From NCBI GenBank assembly GCA_964035545.1, contig OZ037766.1, forward strand, positions 27,561,173-27,625,172: a stretch of 64,000 nt of DNA. The letters are read 5' to 3'. This document shows, one piece after another, positions 1 to 13,174 of the stretch (within the stretch, counting starts at the first letter, position 1; every line of letters begins with the position of its first letter). Source of the stretch: Bugula neritina. Its lineage: Eukaryota; Bryozoa; Gymnolaemata; Cheilostomatida; Bugulidae. A program made the position numbers and the translations under genes. The notes beneath the pieces are model-generated. The model searched no databases. It had not been told where the DNA came from and was given only the letters and a program-made list of their open reading frames with translations.

Positions 1-1995
1 ACGACTTACTTGAGGAGTAAATAAGAGCCCAAAACAGCAGGGATATTAATACTGCAGGCGCTGAAGTGAGACTGTACAGAAACCAATTGATCTTCATGTA
101 CCACCGGACTTCGATATCTGCAAAATGTTCAATAAATCTTATCAAAAAGAGAGAAAAATGGGACCGCAAGATTATTAGCTACACGTGAATATTAAAAGAA
201 GATGGATGCCTCCTAAAGCTGCTAATGTTGCTATTTCCTTAGCAGTTTCCCTAGTTTCACTGGAGCTTACAAGAAATATTAAACCATGTTATTGTCTAAA
301 TATTATTATACAAGTATCACTGTGTTAGTGCTACAGTTGAGGAGGAGTGGAAATGTACGATCATCTTGAGGATGCAACAACAGGAGCTATTAGGAATTTC
401 TTGGACAATTTTCCTTTTGTACAAATGTGACCAATTAAGCAGGTGGAAGTATTAAATGGCTCATTAGACTTGCATCTTATTTGGAGAATAGCTAGATGAA
501 GCATTGATTTGGGGTGACTGAGTATAGTATTTGAATACACATTATGACCCAACCCCAAACCACTGCACTCAGTGCCCAGCAACTCGGTGCTATTTCTAGT
601 TATTTTCTCTTATTAGATCTTTTATCCTAGTTTCTGCAGCTACTAACTAATCAATGTGATAAAGTTATGACATGGTTGAGTGACAGTTCAAATTTTTACT
701 TTGATTTCATTACCAGTGGATTAGCAAGTCATAGTCACTGAAATGTTTTCTAGTTCAGTGGTCATAGTAACTAAAACATTGTATAATATAAGCCATGTTA
801 TACTTGGGCATTTTGCAAACTAGATACAACTTTTTTCATATTTGCTGTAATTTCAGCTACCTAAAATTTAAATGACTAATAATTTTACACAGTAGCATCT
901 ATAGTCTATAGTCTATACTATCAGGTTTGTAAATTAATTACATAATCTTTAAGAGCTAAAAATAAGACTATTTTGCAATATCTGTCTTTTAGCTTTTGGC
1001 TTTTAGTTTTGGTTCTATTTACAACTGATTCACACACTGCATTAGCTGTGACTTACAAACACTTGTCAATACTTGCAGACGCTTGCTTACAGCTGCTAAC
1101 ACTTGTATATAAACACTTGTCAAGTAATAGGAAATACAACATATAGTTCCACAATCTAAGCAAACTTAATAAGTGAAAAGCTGGGATGACCATGGATACG
1201 TTGTAATCTTTAGACTAATTCTCTTAGCTAACCTTGAGTGAAGTAGCCCGCAGTACTTGTAGCAGCATTCCAGATCTGGGCTATACAGAAAGTCAGGTAT
1301 CCCCAGTTGGTCAGGTAGATGAAGTATTTAATTCTTTGACTTTGGTCAGCATACCTATTGTGTGATGTAGTCACTGTTATTATATATGTTTGAGATTAAA
1401 TGCTCTTTAGTTCAAACTATGGGCCAACAAACGTTCAACTCAGGCCCCAAACCAAAATCTTTTTAAAATTTAAAAAGCTTAGGCTATCTCAATTTCTCCA
1501 CCACTGCTCCTAAATAAGTTAGTAAATGCAAAAGTGTCCAGCACTGAAAAAGCTAAAAACATCTTACAATTTAGAGTGATCATCAAGCGACCAGCTATTG
1601 GACTGGGAAATGCGCTATATTTAGATGCAGTAATAGAAAAATTTTAATAACCTAAGATTTTCAATTTTCCTTTTGAATCTTGATAATTGGGGCAAAAATT
1701 GAATTTCTTGCAAAAACACAACTCAATTTGCTACAGTTTTTAGCTGCATCACATGCTATTCCTGATTTTCCCTTAATGCAGCTTTGAATTGAAAAACTCA
1801 CCAAGTCTGGGGAAGAGCTCCACTCAGCACCAGAAAAGTGGTGAATAAGATGGTCCAGAACCATCTCCACACCAAATAGAAGACTTTGACACTCTTAGAG
1901 TTGACATTCTCTGGAGAATAAAGACGCCATGCGGCAGCGTTTGAGAAGAGGAAGTTCTTTGGAGAACACTCTGTATCTTTACCACCACCACACAT
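1..1995 (-). CDS. rost: Rolling-stone-like multi-pass membrane protein, N-terminal part (gene continues past the left edge)
   Basis: Three exons join in frame: 1995-1802, 1354-1233 and 117-10. Donors are GTGAGT, GTTAGC and GTAAGT, and the junction phases are 2, 1 and 1. The start ATG at 1995 opens with MCGGGKDTECS. About 141 residues are visible. Exon 1 encodes a hydrophobic helix (VFYLVWRWFWTILFTTFLVL). Exon 2 encodes a second helix with the motif KYFIYLTNWGYLTFC, which I recognise from Rolling-stone-like proteins. Exon 3 encodes a third helix (WYMKINWFLYSLTSAPAVLI). Drosophila rolling stone acts in myoblast fusion; the wider family is poorly characterised, so no function is assigned here. 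The C-terminal helices lie outside the window. The exon chain is well supported by phase, the family name less so because it rests on recall of motifs. Confidence 0.72.
483..597 (-). repeat. Dispersed repeat, copy 1 (possible SINE)
   Basis: Read on the minus strand, this stretch matches a second copy at 61862-61985. Shared blocks include GCAC(T/C)GAGTTG, TGAGTGCAGTG and TACTCAGTCAC. It lies in intron 2 of the Rolling-stone-like gene. The ORF across it is a by-product of the repeat. A tRNA origin is possible but no clear B box is seen. Confidence 0.5.
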
Positions 1996-4644
1996 GGTGA
2001 GATACGATGCAGTCCCTTACCCTCGGTTGGTTTACAGTTGTTAGTTCAGCCTACTAATATTGATGTGTATTAACAAAGAATTCTTCACATCTATTATCGT
2101 GAATATAAAGTGTACTACCCTTTGAATAAGTCATCTAATGATCAAGTTTCCTCAAGCAAAAGTTAGAGGTTTCTCACTATGACGTATTTTTACTACACAC
2201 AAAATAGGATGAATGCCTAGGAATAACTGATAAGGTAGTATATATAACAGTACTCACCCAGCGAATACCAAAATACCAGCAAATAAGCTTACTTTGATTG
2301 ATTGTGAATGTAAAATAACAATCATACCAGTTCATAGATAATTTATAATACCAATGCTAATGCTATTGAGCCGTACAAAAGCTATGGCTATCAACAGTTT
2401 ACACCTAACAACCTGACAACTTATAATAGCATGCTTAGTAGTAGAAACTTGCTGTTTTTAGAATGTAGGCAAAGCAGTAGGTAAAGCCCATAGTGTAACC
2501 TACTCAAACGCATGCCTTGTTTTATTGTTATTGTAATTGTTCTACCATAAATGGTGTGGTCAGAAAGCATTGTGGGTATTGTTCCAAAACTGAATGGCGT
2601 AATAGGTTTGACTACGTAAGCATGGGTGTGTTTTGGCGGATGCATATCAATGATTAAGTTGTTTACATATTTTTCACATTTTCATCAATATGAAATGAAA
2701 ACAACTTTCTTAACTCAATATTTCAAAACTAGGCCATAGTCACAGCTATCCAGATTGTAAATGTTCATTTGCATTTATATTACATTATATTGTTCTAATT
2801 TAATATTTTACTGTCCTAATCTTGCATTGCACAGAAAGAAAGTTAATTGATTCAAATCTCAAAGAGATAAATTTCAATCATGTAATACTTATAATATACA
2901 GTTATATAACATATATATTTTTCAAAAATATGTAATATATCTAATACATAACTGTAAAGTTAATTATATAAAACATGAATTAAACGCAAAACTGTAAATA
3001 AAGTGAGTTACGAAATCAAAACAGTCTGCATGAAACACAATTTTTACTATGACAAAAATTTCACACCAAGCTGTACAGCCTCTTTTATACACTTTGATTC
3101 TGGATTACATTATAATATATAATGCAATGAAAAATATATTGTTTCACTTGCCATAAATGTTTTACATGAAATAGTAATAATACTGCATATTGAATTAGGA
3201 ATAGACAACCCTAACAATCTACCATTTAGTATTTGTTCTTGGACAAAGTAGCATATTAAAATAGACAACTCCAAAGGCACAATTTTGCCCACTATTTCAA
3301 TAATAATTATAATTGTCAATAATATAGTTATTTTAACAATAATAGTGTCTGCATGAATTGCCCAACCCATGCTTTTAAAAAAACTCGTCTAATATTCTTT
3401 ATATAATATGTTGTGACATCTATATTTGTCACGAAGTGTTGTTCCTGATCATATAACCAAAAACGAAATCAATTGACATAGGTGTGCATACATGGTAAAT
3501 GTAAAAAAACTTAGAAATTTGATGTTGAGTATTATATATCAGATGGTTGAATGGTTTTATGAAAAGCTATGGTGACCTATTAGTTATGGCAAAACTTTCA
3601 AGCATTATTAGTTATATCCATTTACACATACAACTTTTCTGGTCAATAAATACGTGCATGTCCAGTAAAAATGGCAGAGGAAGAATTGACACAGGTAATA
3701 ATAGCTGCAAATATTTAAAAATGGGTAAAAATGGTACATTTTCAATATTGGGTTGGAGTTTCAGGTGGAATGTTTAAGTGTTTTGGCTAATTTAACATCA
3801 GTGTGCCAATTTTACATATTTTCCATTTGCGCCATTACTACCTGAAGTCCAATAACAATCTTATGCTGCAGGTGTAAATAAGAAAAAGTCCTAGATCTAC
3901 TAGGTTCATTTTGCCAACATAGATGTTCGTGTAAATTATATTATACAATTGGTGTGAATAATATACATGTTGGTGTGAATCAGTAATAACCAATAGAATT
4001 ACAAGCTAAGGCTGTAACTCTGACTATAAATCACATACTGGATGTAGTTGTTGATTGTCACTGAAAATCATCAAACTATACTGTGACTGCAGTTTAAAAG
4101 ATCAAAAATGCAGAAATCGCAAAACTATAGAGAAAATCACACGAAACAAGGCCAGTTTAAATGTTAGTCTGAATTTTATTATAGTATAGTCTAAAATGAT
4201 ACAAGATGTATGCACAAAATAGTATAAGCTGCAAATGTAGTATACTAATAAAATATAATGAATACAAAATACGAGTATGAGAAGTGCAGAATATACTGAC
4301 AAATAACTGCAGGGATTGTAAGAGAATTTAGGTTGATCATCATCAATGGACAGACTAACACAAGCACTAATAGTATATCACTAGTCCATAGTAACACTAG
4401 GTTAAAGTAGTACTAGGTTACAGTAATACTAGTCCATAGTAGTAATAGTCCAGTGTGGTAATAGTCCAGAGTATCACTATAGGTGAGAGTTATACTGGTT
4501 CAAAGTGCAGAAACAATACTGGCAGCAAATATCATTATTGTATATTAGCAGCATATCTGATTAGATGTGAAGAAGAAATATGAGTAACATGCAGATGTAC
4601 ATATACACTAGTAGAAAATAGAACAGAAAACTCAGTGCGAAACG
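1996..4644. other. Intergenic spacer between the Rolling-stone-like gene and ITM2
   Basis: About 2.6 kb of A+T-rich DNA between the 5' end of the Rolling-stone-like gene and the 3' end of ITM2. No exon with family similarity or a consistent splice pattern was found. The first few hundred bases probably hold the promoter of the leftward gene. The right end carries a degenerate tandem repeat, listed separately. Confidence 0.6.
4366..4500. repeat. Degenerate tandem repeat (ACTAGTCCATAGTA-type)
   Basis: Imperfect repetitions of ACTAGTCCATAGTA, ACTAGGTTA-AGTA and AATAGTCCAG lie just downstream of the ITM2 polyadenylation signal. Unit length is irregular, about 20-30 bp. Confidence 0.6.
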
Positions 4645-4650
4645 TTTATT
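4645..4650 (-). terminator. Polyadenylation signal of ITM2 (AATAAA)
   Basis: AATAAA on the minus strand starts 12 bases after the ITM2 stop codon (stop at 4665-4663). This implies a very short 3' UTR. It is the only canonical signal close to the stop. Confidence 0.55.
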
Positions 4651-4662
4651 ATATTTCAATGT

Positions 4663-7600
4663 TTAGTCCCAGAGTGGGTCACCAGTACCATAGGGATGAT
4701 GTACATGGTAGTTGAAAAGGGCATCGCCGCCAGGGTACATGGAGTACAGAAGGTCAAGGTCGTTGAGTAACCCAACAAAGACATCAGTGGTTGTGGCGGT
4801 AGTTTGCTGCGGCGTCGTAGATCCAGGAGTTGGCACAACTGGCTCGGTTCTAGTTAGCAAGAGAGTAGAAGATCATTAGAAAATACAAAATACTGTCAGC
4901 ACAGGGAATTCAGCATCTCATACTCAATAATAATATATCTTAATATAATATAATAACCATCAAGTATAAAGGAGCATGGGGCAGAGATAGCTTTTTACGA
5001 CACCTTGTAAATACTTTAGATGATCTTTTATTTTAAACAATTCAACAGAGTTCTGGCTTTCTTTTCTTTTTTCCAATTTTGTTCCTGTCTACTTATTATA
5101 GCCAGTATTTACACTGAATTTTGCAACGTGTTGTCATGTCTGTGATATGCAATAAATCAACCAATCAATCAAATTTAAACGAAAAATACAGCCTATTTGT
5201 GTTGAAGCCGTTCACAGGTTGTCATGTATTTTGTATTATGGCAGCTGAAGTTTAATTATAATGAATACTTTGTATAGGGTTTATGTGACCAGCACTTTCA
5301 GTATTTGTCAGTTTAAGCCTTTTTTGTATAGATTTGGTACAAAAAATAATTTTTGTGTTCTAAATTGTTATAAAAACTGCAGCATATAACATTTAAACTA
5401 TTTATTTAGGCCGTAAAAGTTTAAGCTTCTCATTATTTTGAAACCTTAGGTGGCAATCAGATATTGAGTGCACATAACAAAACATTTCTGTTATAGACAC
5501 AGAATATTTTGATGAACTCAGCTATAACTTTTAGTATTGCCTGCTCTTGCATATAGTATGTATAAACAGTTGACTTATGCTTATATCTGCTGCTGCGTTA
5601 AATAATAATACTCTGGATTAGACAAAAGAAATAAATTTATGAGATGGAAGTAAATAGACCAGAAGTTGAATCTAGACATGTGCATACATAAGATCTGACA
5701 TGTGCTACACATACCTGTAAGTTGTCACCCCTTGACACAGCTCTGCTAGGGTGAGTCCATATTCACTAACATCAGTGACTTGGGACACAGTCTGGAAGTA
5801 GGTCTCCTCTTCATACACTACTGGAATTGTCTCTTCAATCTACGTACAAAAGAGTAGCGTGTAATAACATGGAAAGGTGGGAGGGGGGTGAGCACCCACC
5901 CTTACTTTGATCAGGGAAGGCTGAGTAGTGGTTACAGAACTTGTCATCTAGTATTGCATCAGTATTCAGTATACACAGTTTAGTATCTGTATCACACTTT
6001 GAAAAACCAAGATAAGCTCAGTGATAGGAATTAGAAAAAACCTGTGTTTTAGATGAGACATGAAAATCATTTTCTTGCAAAGTTTCAACCAGTACCATAA
6101 GCCAAAAATCATAAAGAAAATTAAAGAAATTGGGCCACTAAAATTTCTCTGCCACTGCAGCTAAATATCATTTAGGAAATATAACACATGATAGTAATGT
6201 TAGTTATGCATCAGTGGTTACACAATATATGGATTACTGACAGACATGAACAATGTCAAGATATTAAAGTGCAGTAGTTTTCCAGTAAGCAGACTGTACT
6301 AAGCACATACACCAGATGACTGAGGTCTACCTCTACAAGTACATACCTCAATCTTCTGCAGGTAGAAGGAAAAGTTGGCTGGATTGGGTACCATGCCATC
6401 CAGAAATGAGGACAAGAACGGCATGAGGAGACAAATCTCACGCAAGTCATCTCGGATGGCAGTGAAATTCTACAATAAGATTACAATAGTAACTTTTCAT
6501 GAATTATTAAAAGCAGACCTATTGTATGTGGCTACTTGTGAGTTTTAACATTGGCAGTTGCTAACTCCATGAGATGTATTTATGTAGTATTATAAGACTG
6601 CATAAATAATTTGACTACAGCTTTACAGTGGTGCATCCAACCAAATAAATTTCTCTTGCATCTGTTTTCAAATAATCTATGAGTTTGGACAACCTGGTTG
6701 TGACATGGAAAAAAATGAGTAAAAACTAGGGTTTTGGCAAATATAGTTTTATTTCTTTAGGCATCAGGGTCTTTTGTTGTTGGGTCACCTATATTTGATG
6801 TTTTATTTAAAGTTAGGCTATGGGTTAGAGTTAGACTAAGATTATTGTTATTGTAAATAATGAGTTATTGGTTATTGTAGACTTGCTTTAGTTGATTGCT
6901 TTCATATTAGCTTTTTGTAGTCAAGCAAAACCAATTTCCGCCATAATACTCTTATCTTGGCTACTACTAAATCAGATGATAAAATATTCACAGTGACACC
7001 AATTTACTTTAGTCTGGAAAAGTTAAACCATAATGAAAATCATCAGTGTTCAATTTCCTATTTGCATTTTGGTTATAGTTAACCATCAAAGTGATAAGAA
7101 CTAAACACAAGAGTCAATATAGAGTAATAACTTCTGCTATTACGTAATCAGTTTGAATTTAATGTCTGCTAACAAGTAAATAGTAGCAATTGGTTACAAT
7201 AACACTTTATTATTGCAAAATCTATAAATAATAAGTTTAATAATTATGTTGGGTGAAATAATCAATTTTTGCCAGGAGAGCATTTGACCCAATTCTTTGT
7301 TTAAATGGTGCCAAATACTACTTCAAGTTAAAAATTGACTATTTCAATTTCTCTATACTCAAAATTTCAATATGTAGCAACTTTGACTATAGCAATATCT
7401 CTTGCAAAATAATTGTATTTGCTTTTCCACTTTAGCTGCATGTATAGTGTTCAGACCATTTTAGCATAATATGTATTGTAGAAGCCAAGTTAGCAAACAT
7501 GAGTATAAAAAGATACTGAGCCGATGTTGTGAAATAATCTAAAAGTATGTGGCAAAAAAGTTAATTACATAACTAAATTGTACAAGGGGGGACAACCCTC

Positions 7601-10600
7601 AAACTGTGCTCAGCTGATTGCTAAGCTTTCTTTGAATAACACTACAGAGATGTAACTAGTCAGCCCAGCTTTCAACAGTAAAAGAGAGACCATAGCTTGC
7701 AACAAACATCAATTACCAGGGAGTCCTAGGACACTCGTGATAAAAACTAAGACTAATGTTGTATTTTATACAAACTTAAGGCTGACAGTACAATCCACAA
7801 GCTGTTGAAAAGCTTGGATGTCCCTCATAGAAGCTATTCACACAAACCCACCTGGCTATTCCACTTTGATATAATCCTAATCAAATACTGTCTTATCAAG
7901 GATTTTGCATCAGATTTCCGCCTATGGGTTCAAGCTAATGGATATTTAATGTACAGACTTTAATTGGGTTTAATAAGAGAGCAAAACAGTTTCAAAGTGA
8001 ATAGAAAACCTGCGTTACTAATTGTATGGCATATAGTCAGTTGAAATGGATCGCAGCCATTTTCAATTAATATTGATTTAAATATAAAAAGTAGCCAGCT
8101 TTCACAGTACACAATTTCCAAATGCAGATGCTAAACTTGAGTTGAATAAAACTACGTTAGGCGTATAGCAAAGAAAACAAGGTTTTTAGGATGATTTTAT
8201 ACTGTTTCACAACACAGCCCAAGCACCCACCTTGTCAAAATCATTTCTTACAACAGCTGCAGAGGAGTTGCCCTTTCTTGGAATGGTCATTGTTTCCACA
8301 TTGCCTTTGATTTCAATATCTTCAGCATAGTCCACATGGTGGGAGGGTTCTTGGCCTGGGTAAAGCATCAAGTAAGAAGTGACATCTTGTATTCTGACAG
8401 ATTTATATGGAGTTGAAATACAAGTAACTTATATGGGCTACGTAATGCATTAATTCTAATTATCAGTTTGTACTGGTTATTCAAGTAAAATATTTTAATG
8501 TCTTGGCTAAAGGGCGACTTCCATTGGAAACTTGGAATAATTATTTTTCCAGTTATGACATACATTAGATATACAGGTCATATATTTATGGCCATTGCGT
8601 AATAATGGGACACGGTGTGTGGCTGTGAATAGACCACTCCATGTTACCTGACTCACTAGCACTGATGTCAATTGCGAAATGTTTGCATAGCTCCTATTAT
8701 CTTACATAACAAGCTATTGATCGAACTATTGTATATGAAAAGCACAGCTGAATTTGACAAACACAAAGAGCTCTGTTCACAGGCTAATTGTGGAGTAATG
8801 GGCATACACTATCTACCCTAGATCATCTTGTTGCCATATGTTGAAACCCTAGCTAACATTTCGATTATGTTATTCACTACTACTGTTAGCATTTTCCCCA
8901 TCAGCACCTGATTTACATGGGTCTGATGAACTGAATTAACCTGTTTACTTGTAGATTAACTTGCACCAATAGGTGACACTGAAACACAGCTCTACCCCCC
9001 TCCCTTTCCACTAGATGTCAAATTTAGTGACACTTCCAACTGCCTGAAGCTGAATATATTAGGAGCTATACCATAGAGTTGAAGAGCTACTACTATAATG
9101 GCCAGTATCACAATATGCCATAAAGTGCTGAAATCTGCAGGGAATATTAAAGCCAGTACCAGAGGTATCTGGCTATGTTGAAAATAGCAGTAGTTAAATC
9201 TAATAATTGTAAGAAGCCTGTGAAATAAGGTAATGTACTCTTAAACTAAATATTTACAACCAATACTAGTATGTTAAAATGTACATCCCTGCACCTAACT
9301 AAAGCGTAAAGGTAAAATTACATGTCAAATTACAGGTAAAAAAAATTACAGGTAAAATTATATATCAAGCTAACCTACAGCTCAGCATTACAACATGTAT
9401 TACTATGTATTGTTATAGTTGTAGATGACACAATTGTACCTACACTACACTTACTATTTAGGCTGTAAGTGTAGTCTTGAAGGAATAAGATTCTTATAAC
9501 GTTAGAGCATCTTTCCTCAGAACTTTCCTTAGCCTAGCTAAGTGAGCACTTGATTGCTAATAAACTTTTATTGTGGCAATCAAACAACTTGTTGTGGTTG
9601 TCAACAACTGATCAGCAATATTATATGCCAGTGAGATATGCACTAGTAAAGCTAACTGCATGACAGTATGTATTATACTGTGTGGCCCAGGTAATACATT
9701 ACTACTACCTTTAACACTACTTGATAATATTCCTTGTAATATGAAGCAGAAATAAACATAATATAAATAAATACATAATAATATAGTTTCACTATGGTGA
9801 CAAAATGTTTCACCATGGGAGAGAGAATTTCTATTAGCAGTTATCAGCCTCTATTAGCACCTTCTAAGCTTTTAGTAGTTAAACAATGTGCATTCCCACA
9901 AGTGGGAGAAGCTATTACATGTATGTATAGAACACAACGTGAAACTTCTGCTGCAGTGACTTACTTAAACCTGCACTATCTTAAACTTGCACTATCTTAA
10001 ATCTGTACTCTGTTAAACCTGTACTCTGTTAAACCTGTACTCTGTAAAACCTGTACTCTGGTAGATCTCCTGTGGTTGCAATACTAAGACGGCTGGCAGG
10101 AAAAATAAATAAAATCATCTCTAGTCTAATTTGAGAAAAAAAAACATGAATTACTTCAGTCACTTTCCATACAATAATAACATGTATACTTATCTTCAAT
10201 AATAAGTATACATGAAACTTGAAGCAATTCTTATTATAATAGCAGTAGTTACAGAGAGCTGCAATTTTATTCAATAGGAAAATATGAATGCTTGTTAAAT
10301 GTTGTGCATTACATATCACATTAATAGAGGTAAAATATCAGCAAGTTGAATAGATACAATGCTAATGGAGTTGAACCACCTGTGGGTTACAGCTGCTTCA
10401 ACACTTTCCTTGGCAGTTATAAACTTGAGAATATTTTCCAAGTGCCTGAACCATTAAAACTTTATTCTCAAACTAAATTAGATGCCTTAGCAGCTTAGCT
10501 AATGCTAATAGACCTAGCCTAATATATTGGCAATATCTAATGTAACTAATGTAACTATTTGAAGTAGGTAGTTAAATATAATAGTTACCCATACATCAAA

Positions 10601-12767
10601 TAAATACATTGAACACGTACCTTGAATAGCTTTCAGGGCCTTGGGCTTGTCAGTGTTGTTGTACTTGGACATGTCCACAATACCAACCCCGCAGCGCCCT
10701 CTGAAATCATTTTCCTCCTAAGAAATACACATAGTCCAATTATTTAAGAAATGCCGAAGGAGTATTCTTCATACACTCTGCTTAATCGCTGCATTCTATA
10801 TGACTCATTACCACTCCACTACTCATTCTCAATGCTCTATAAACCAATTCAGTTAATCTGATTGTTGTATGTCTCATTGTAAATTGGCATTCATAGTTAC
10901 AACACAAAAAACTGTAAACAATCCAAAGGGTGAATGCCCAATATCACTCTACTGCATTTCTCAAGAAACTGTAAAAAACCTTACGACAGTGTAGTAGGTT
11001 CCAGTCCAGAGCTGCATGGAGCCAAAAATACAGACTGTCACACCAAGAAGCATGCCTAGTAAGAGCAGAGGCAGCAGACACATGTTCCTCCTTCTGACCT
11101 GCCTCTGTCTGCGTGCGGCAGCATGATTGTAGGTCACAACTGGTGCCGTAGTCTCTTTGTATACCACATAGTCATCAGCTCTTGACCCCTAATATACAGT
11201 GGGACATGTGAAGAGCTATGATAAGCTGCAGGTATACTAGTATGTCACTACCAGCTACTATGATGGTAGCTACTACCAGTTACTACTTTCAGTACATAGG
11301 GTGATAGGCTAGTCACCAAAACTCCAAAATTTCCTTTAACCTACTTCTGTAAGCAGAGGTGACCTCATATAGCATAAGACCTTTATCTGACATAATAATA
11401 TTTAATGAAAATATTTCCACATCAGATAAGATAGATCAGAATTGAAATTATCAATAAGTCCTGTCAGAGTGATGAAGGACAAGAATAGCCAGTACCAATG
11501 AACTAAAACTTATAGTTATAGCTCAATAGATTGTGCAGTATCACCTAGTATTGGAAAAGCTGGGGGTCGAATAAACAATTTGGTTTGAATTTCATATGAA
11601 CTAAATTACAATAGAAAGTATGAATTTTTGTGACTACAGTGCAGGAAAAAAAGTTGTCTAGGCAAGAAATGAAATATAAAATTTTTAATTTCTCAATAAA
11701 TTGGGCATCTGTTGGTTAGATAAATCAGGGTTAAGACTCTAACGACGTAAAAATTCAGAAAGAATAGAATATCCTATTCATTTCTTTAGGTGGGGACTTC
11801 AAGTATTTTAGTAATGGTGTTTGAACTTTAATTTGGCGGTAGATTTTGGAATCATATTTGAGCGCAGCAGCAGTTTCATCAATGAAAGCATGACTATCAA
11901 TATTAAATTAAAATCCAATATGAATAACGGTATGACTACGAGTACAACTATAAATATTACAATAACACCATAGCGAAGCCCAACAACCTTGGACGGCTAA
12001 ATTTAATATATCACCTTTAAGAATAATCACTTAATACTTCAAGTTGAATTAGAAAAGTGGTTTTAATGTTAAATCATACTGATACTGTACAACTACTGAA
12101 CTAGTACTACAACTATTACTGAACTACAAATATTGTAAGTTAAAGTAAAACCAAAAGTAAAAGTATTACTATTAGTATTACCATTGAGTTTAACATTGCT
12201 ATTACTATTAGTAAAAGCTCAACTTCAACTTTAAGTTGTGTATTACTACTAGTACTAGTAGTAGTACACTAGTACTAGTACCGCTACAAGTGCAGCCGTA
12301 GAACTAAAGATACTCACAGTTTGAGTTACTGTGGGTCACCACCACAAGTCCCTATGGCCTATGGCATAACACTAACAGGTAGCTACGGTTAGTCGCAGTG
12401 AATTGTGAAGTACAAAAACTACTAGTACTGTAGTAGTACTATAAGGATAAGTATAACTATAATTATACTAATACTATAGCTATACCGAGTTATAGTCTAT
12501 AAGTCAAAGTGTAACTGTACGTTATTAATAATATTAGTACCACCCATGAATAATACTATAAGTATAAGTATAATACTAATACTAATAGTATTACTATTAG
12601 TATTTAGTACCAGTCATGAGTCAAGTTCGACTACCTACATCATGATCGTATTCATTTTCTCCAGTAAGAGCTTTTTTCTCGTCTGTCACTTGGATTTCCA
12701 CGTCAGGGAAATCATCTCGGTCTTTTTTCTCAGGATTGAGTGCGTGTTCGGCTGTGTATATGGTCAT
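4663..12767 (-). CDS. ITM2: ITM2/BRI-family type II membrane protein with BRICHOS domain
   Basis: Seven exons: 12767-12639, 11188-10985, 10717-10621, 8355-8231, 6469-6347, 5839-5715 and 4849-4663. They give 329 residues with all phases consistent. The N-terminus (MTIYTAEHALNPEKKD) resembles the MVK...SALAQKEAKKD start of vertebrate ITM2. A single transmembrane helix at about 80-101 follows a basic cluster (RRQRQVRRR), so the protein is type II. The membrane-proximal Cys120 (GRCGVGIVDM) matches the conserved lumenal Cys. The BRICHOS domain spans about 155-265, with Cys198 (LREICLLMPF) and Cys261 (AELCQGVTTY) as the expected disulfide pair. The family acts as chaperone-like proteins in the secretory and endosomal pathway; vertebrate ITM2B limits APP processing. 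Oddly, the furin site and the C-terminal two-Cys loop of ITM2B are missing. They are replaced by a Pro/Thr-rich linker and a Tyr/His-rich tail ending in DPLWD. Confidence 0.93.
9970..10060. repeat. 16-bp minisatellite in ITM2 intron 3
   Basis: About six copies of a 16-bp unit, CTGTACTCTGTTAAAC with variants CTGCACTATCTTAAAC and TTGCACTATCTTAAAT. Confidence 0.8.
12050..12620. repeat. Degenerate ACTATTAGT/TAGTATTAC satellite island 1
   Basis: This stretch in ITM2 intron 1 is built almost only from drifting combinations of ACTATTAGT, TAGTATTAC and AGTACTAGT. It stops within about 30 bp of the exon 1 donor. A larger island of the same composition lies at about 49690-50640. Confidence 0.7.
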
Positions 12768-13174
12768 CTTGATGCAATTTGTAGTATTGTGATTATAGCT
12801 GTTCACTTTCGAACCACCATACAATAAAAATCGAAGTACTTGTTTGTCCTCTGTATCCAATCAATGCATACTGTAGTGTAATTATTATCTTCTACTAGGG
12901 GAGCTCATTACCTTTGCACAACCCACACTCTGATTCGTCGTTGCTATTGACTGTTGTTTATGATTGGTCTAACAATTCAATCAAAAGCCCTCCAAATAAG
13001 CGAAATCTTTTTTAATCACACCGATCTACAAACGGATGCAATAAACAATATTAATTTTTTGAAAATAGGAAGTTATCGTAGCACGAAGAAAAAATATGCT
13101 GTAGTTATTGTTTAAACACTATGTACATCACATGATAAAAATCCTTATGCGGAATCAATCACATGACAAATAAA
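12768..13174. promoter_or_regulatory. Bidirectional promoter between ITM2 and MFSD1
   Basis: Only 407 bases separate the divergent start codons of ITM2 (12767, minus) and MFSD1 (13175, plus), so both promoters and both 5' UTRs must lie here. An inverted CCAAT box (GATTGGTC) lies near 12962. Two copies of TCACATGA, the M-box form bound by MITF/TFE factors, lie at 13128-13135 and 13159-13166. The second overlaps an upstream in-frame ATG at 13163. The promoter role follows from position; factor binding is inference. Confidence 0.65.

Noticed and set aside
13163-13174. Upstream ATG as the MFSD1 start
   Set aside because: It has a C at -3 and A at +4; the ATG at 13175 has a better context. Both are in frame, so the choice changes only four residues.
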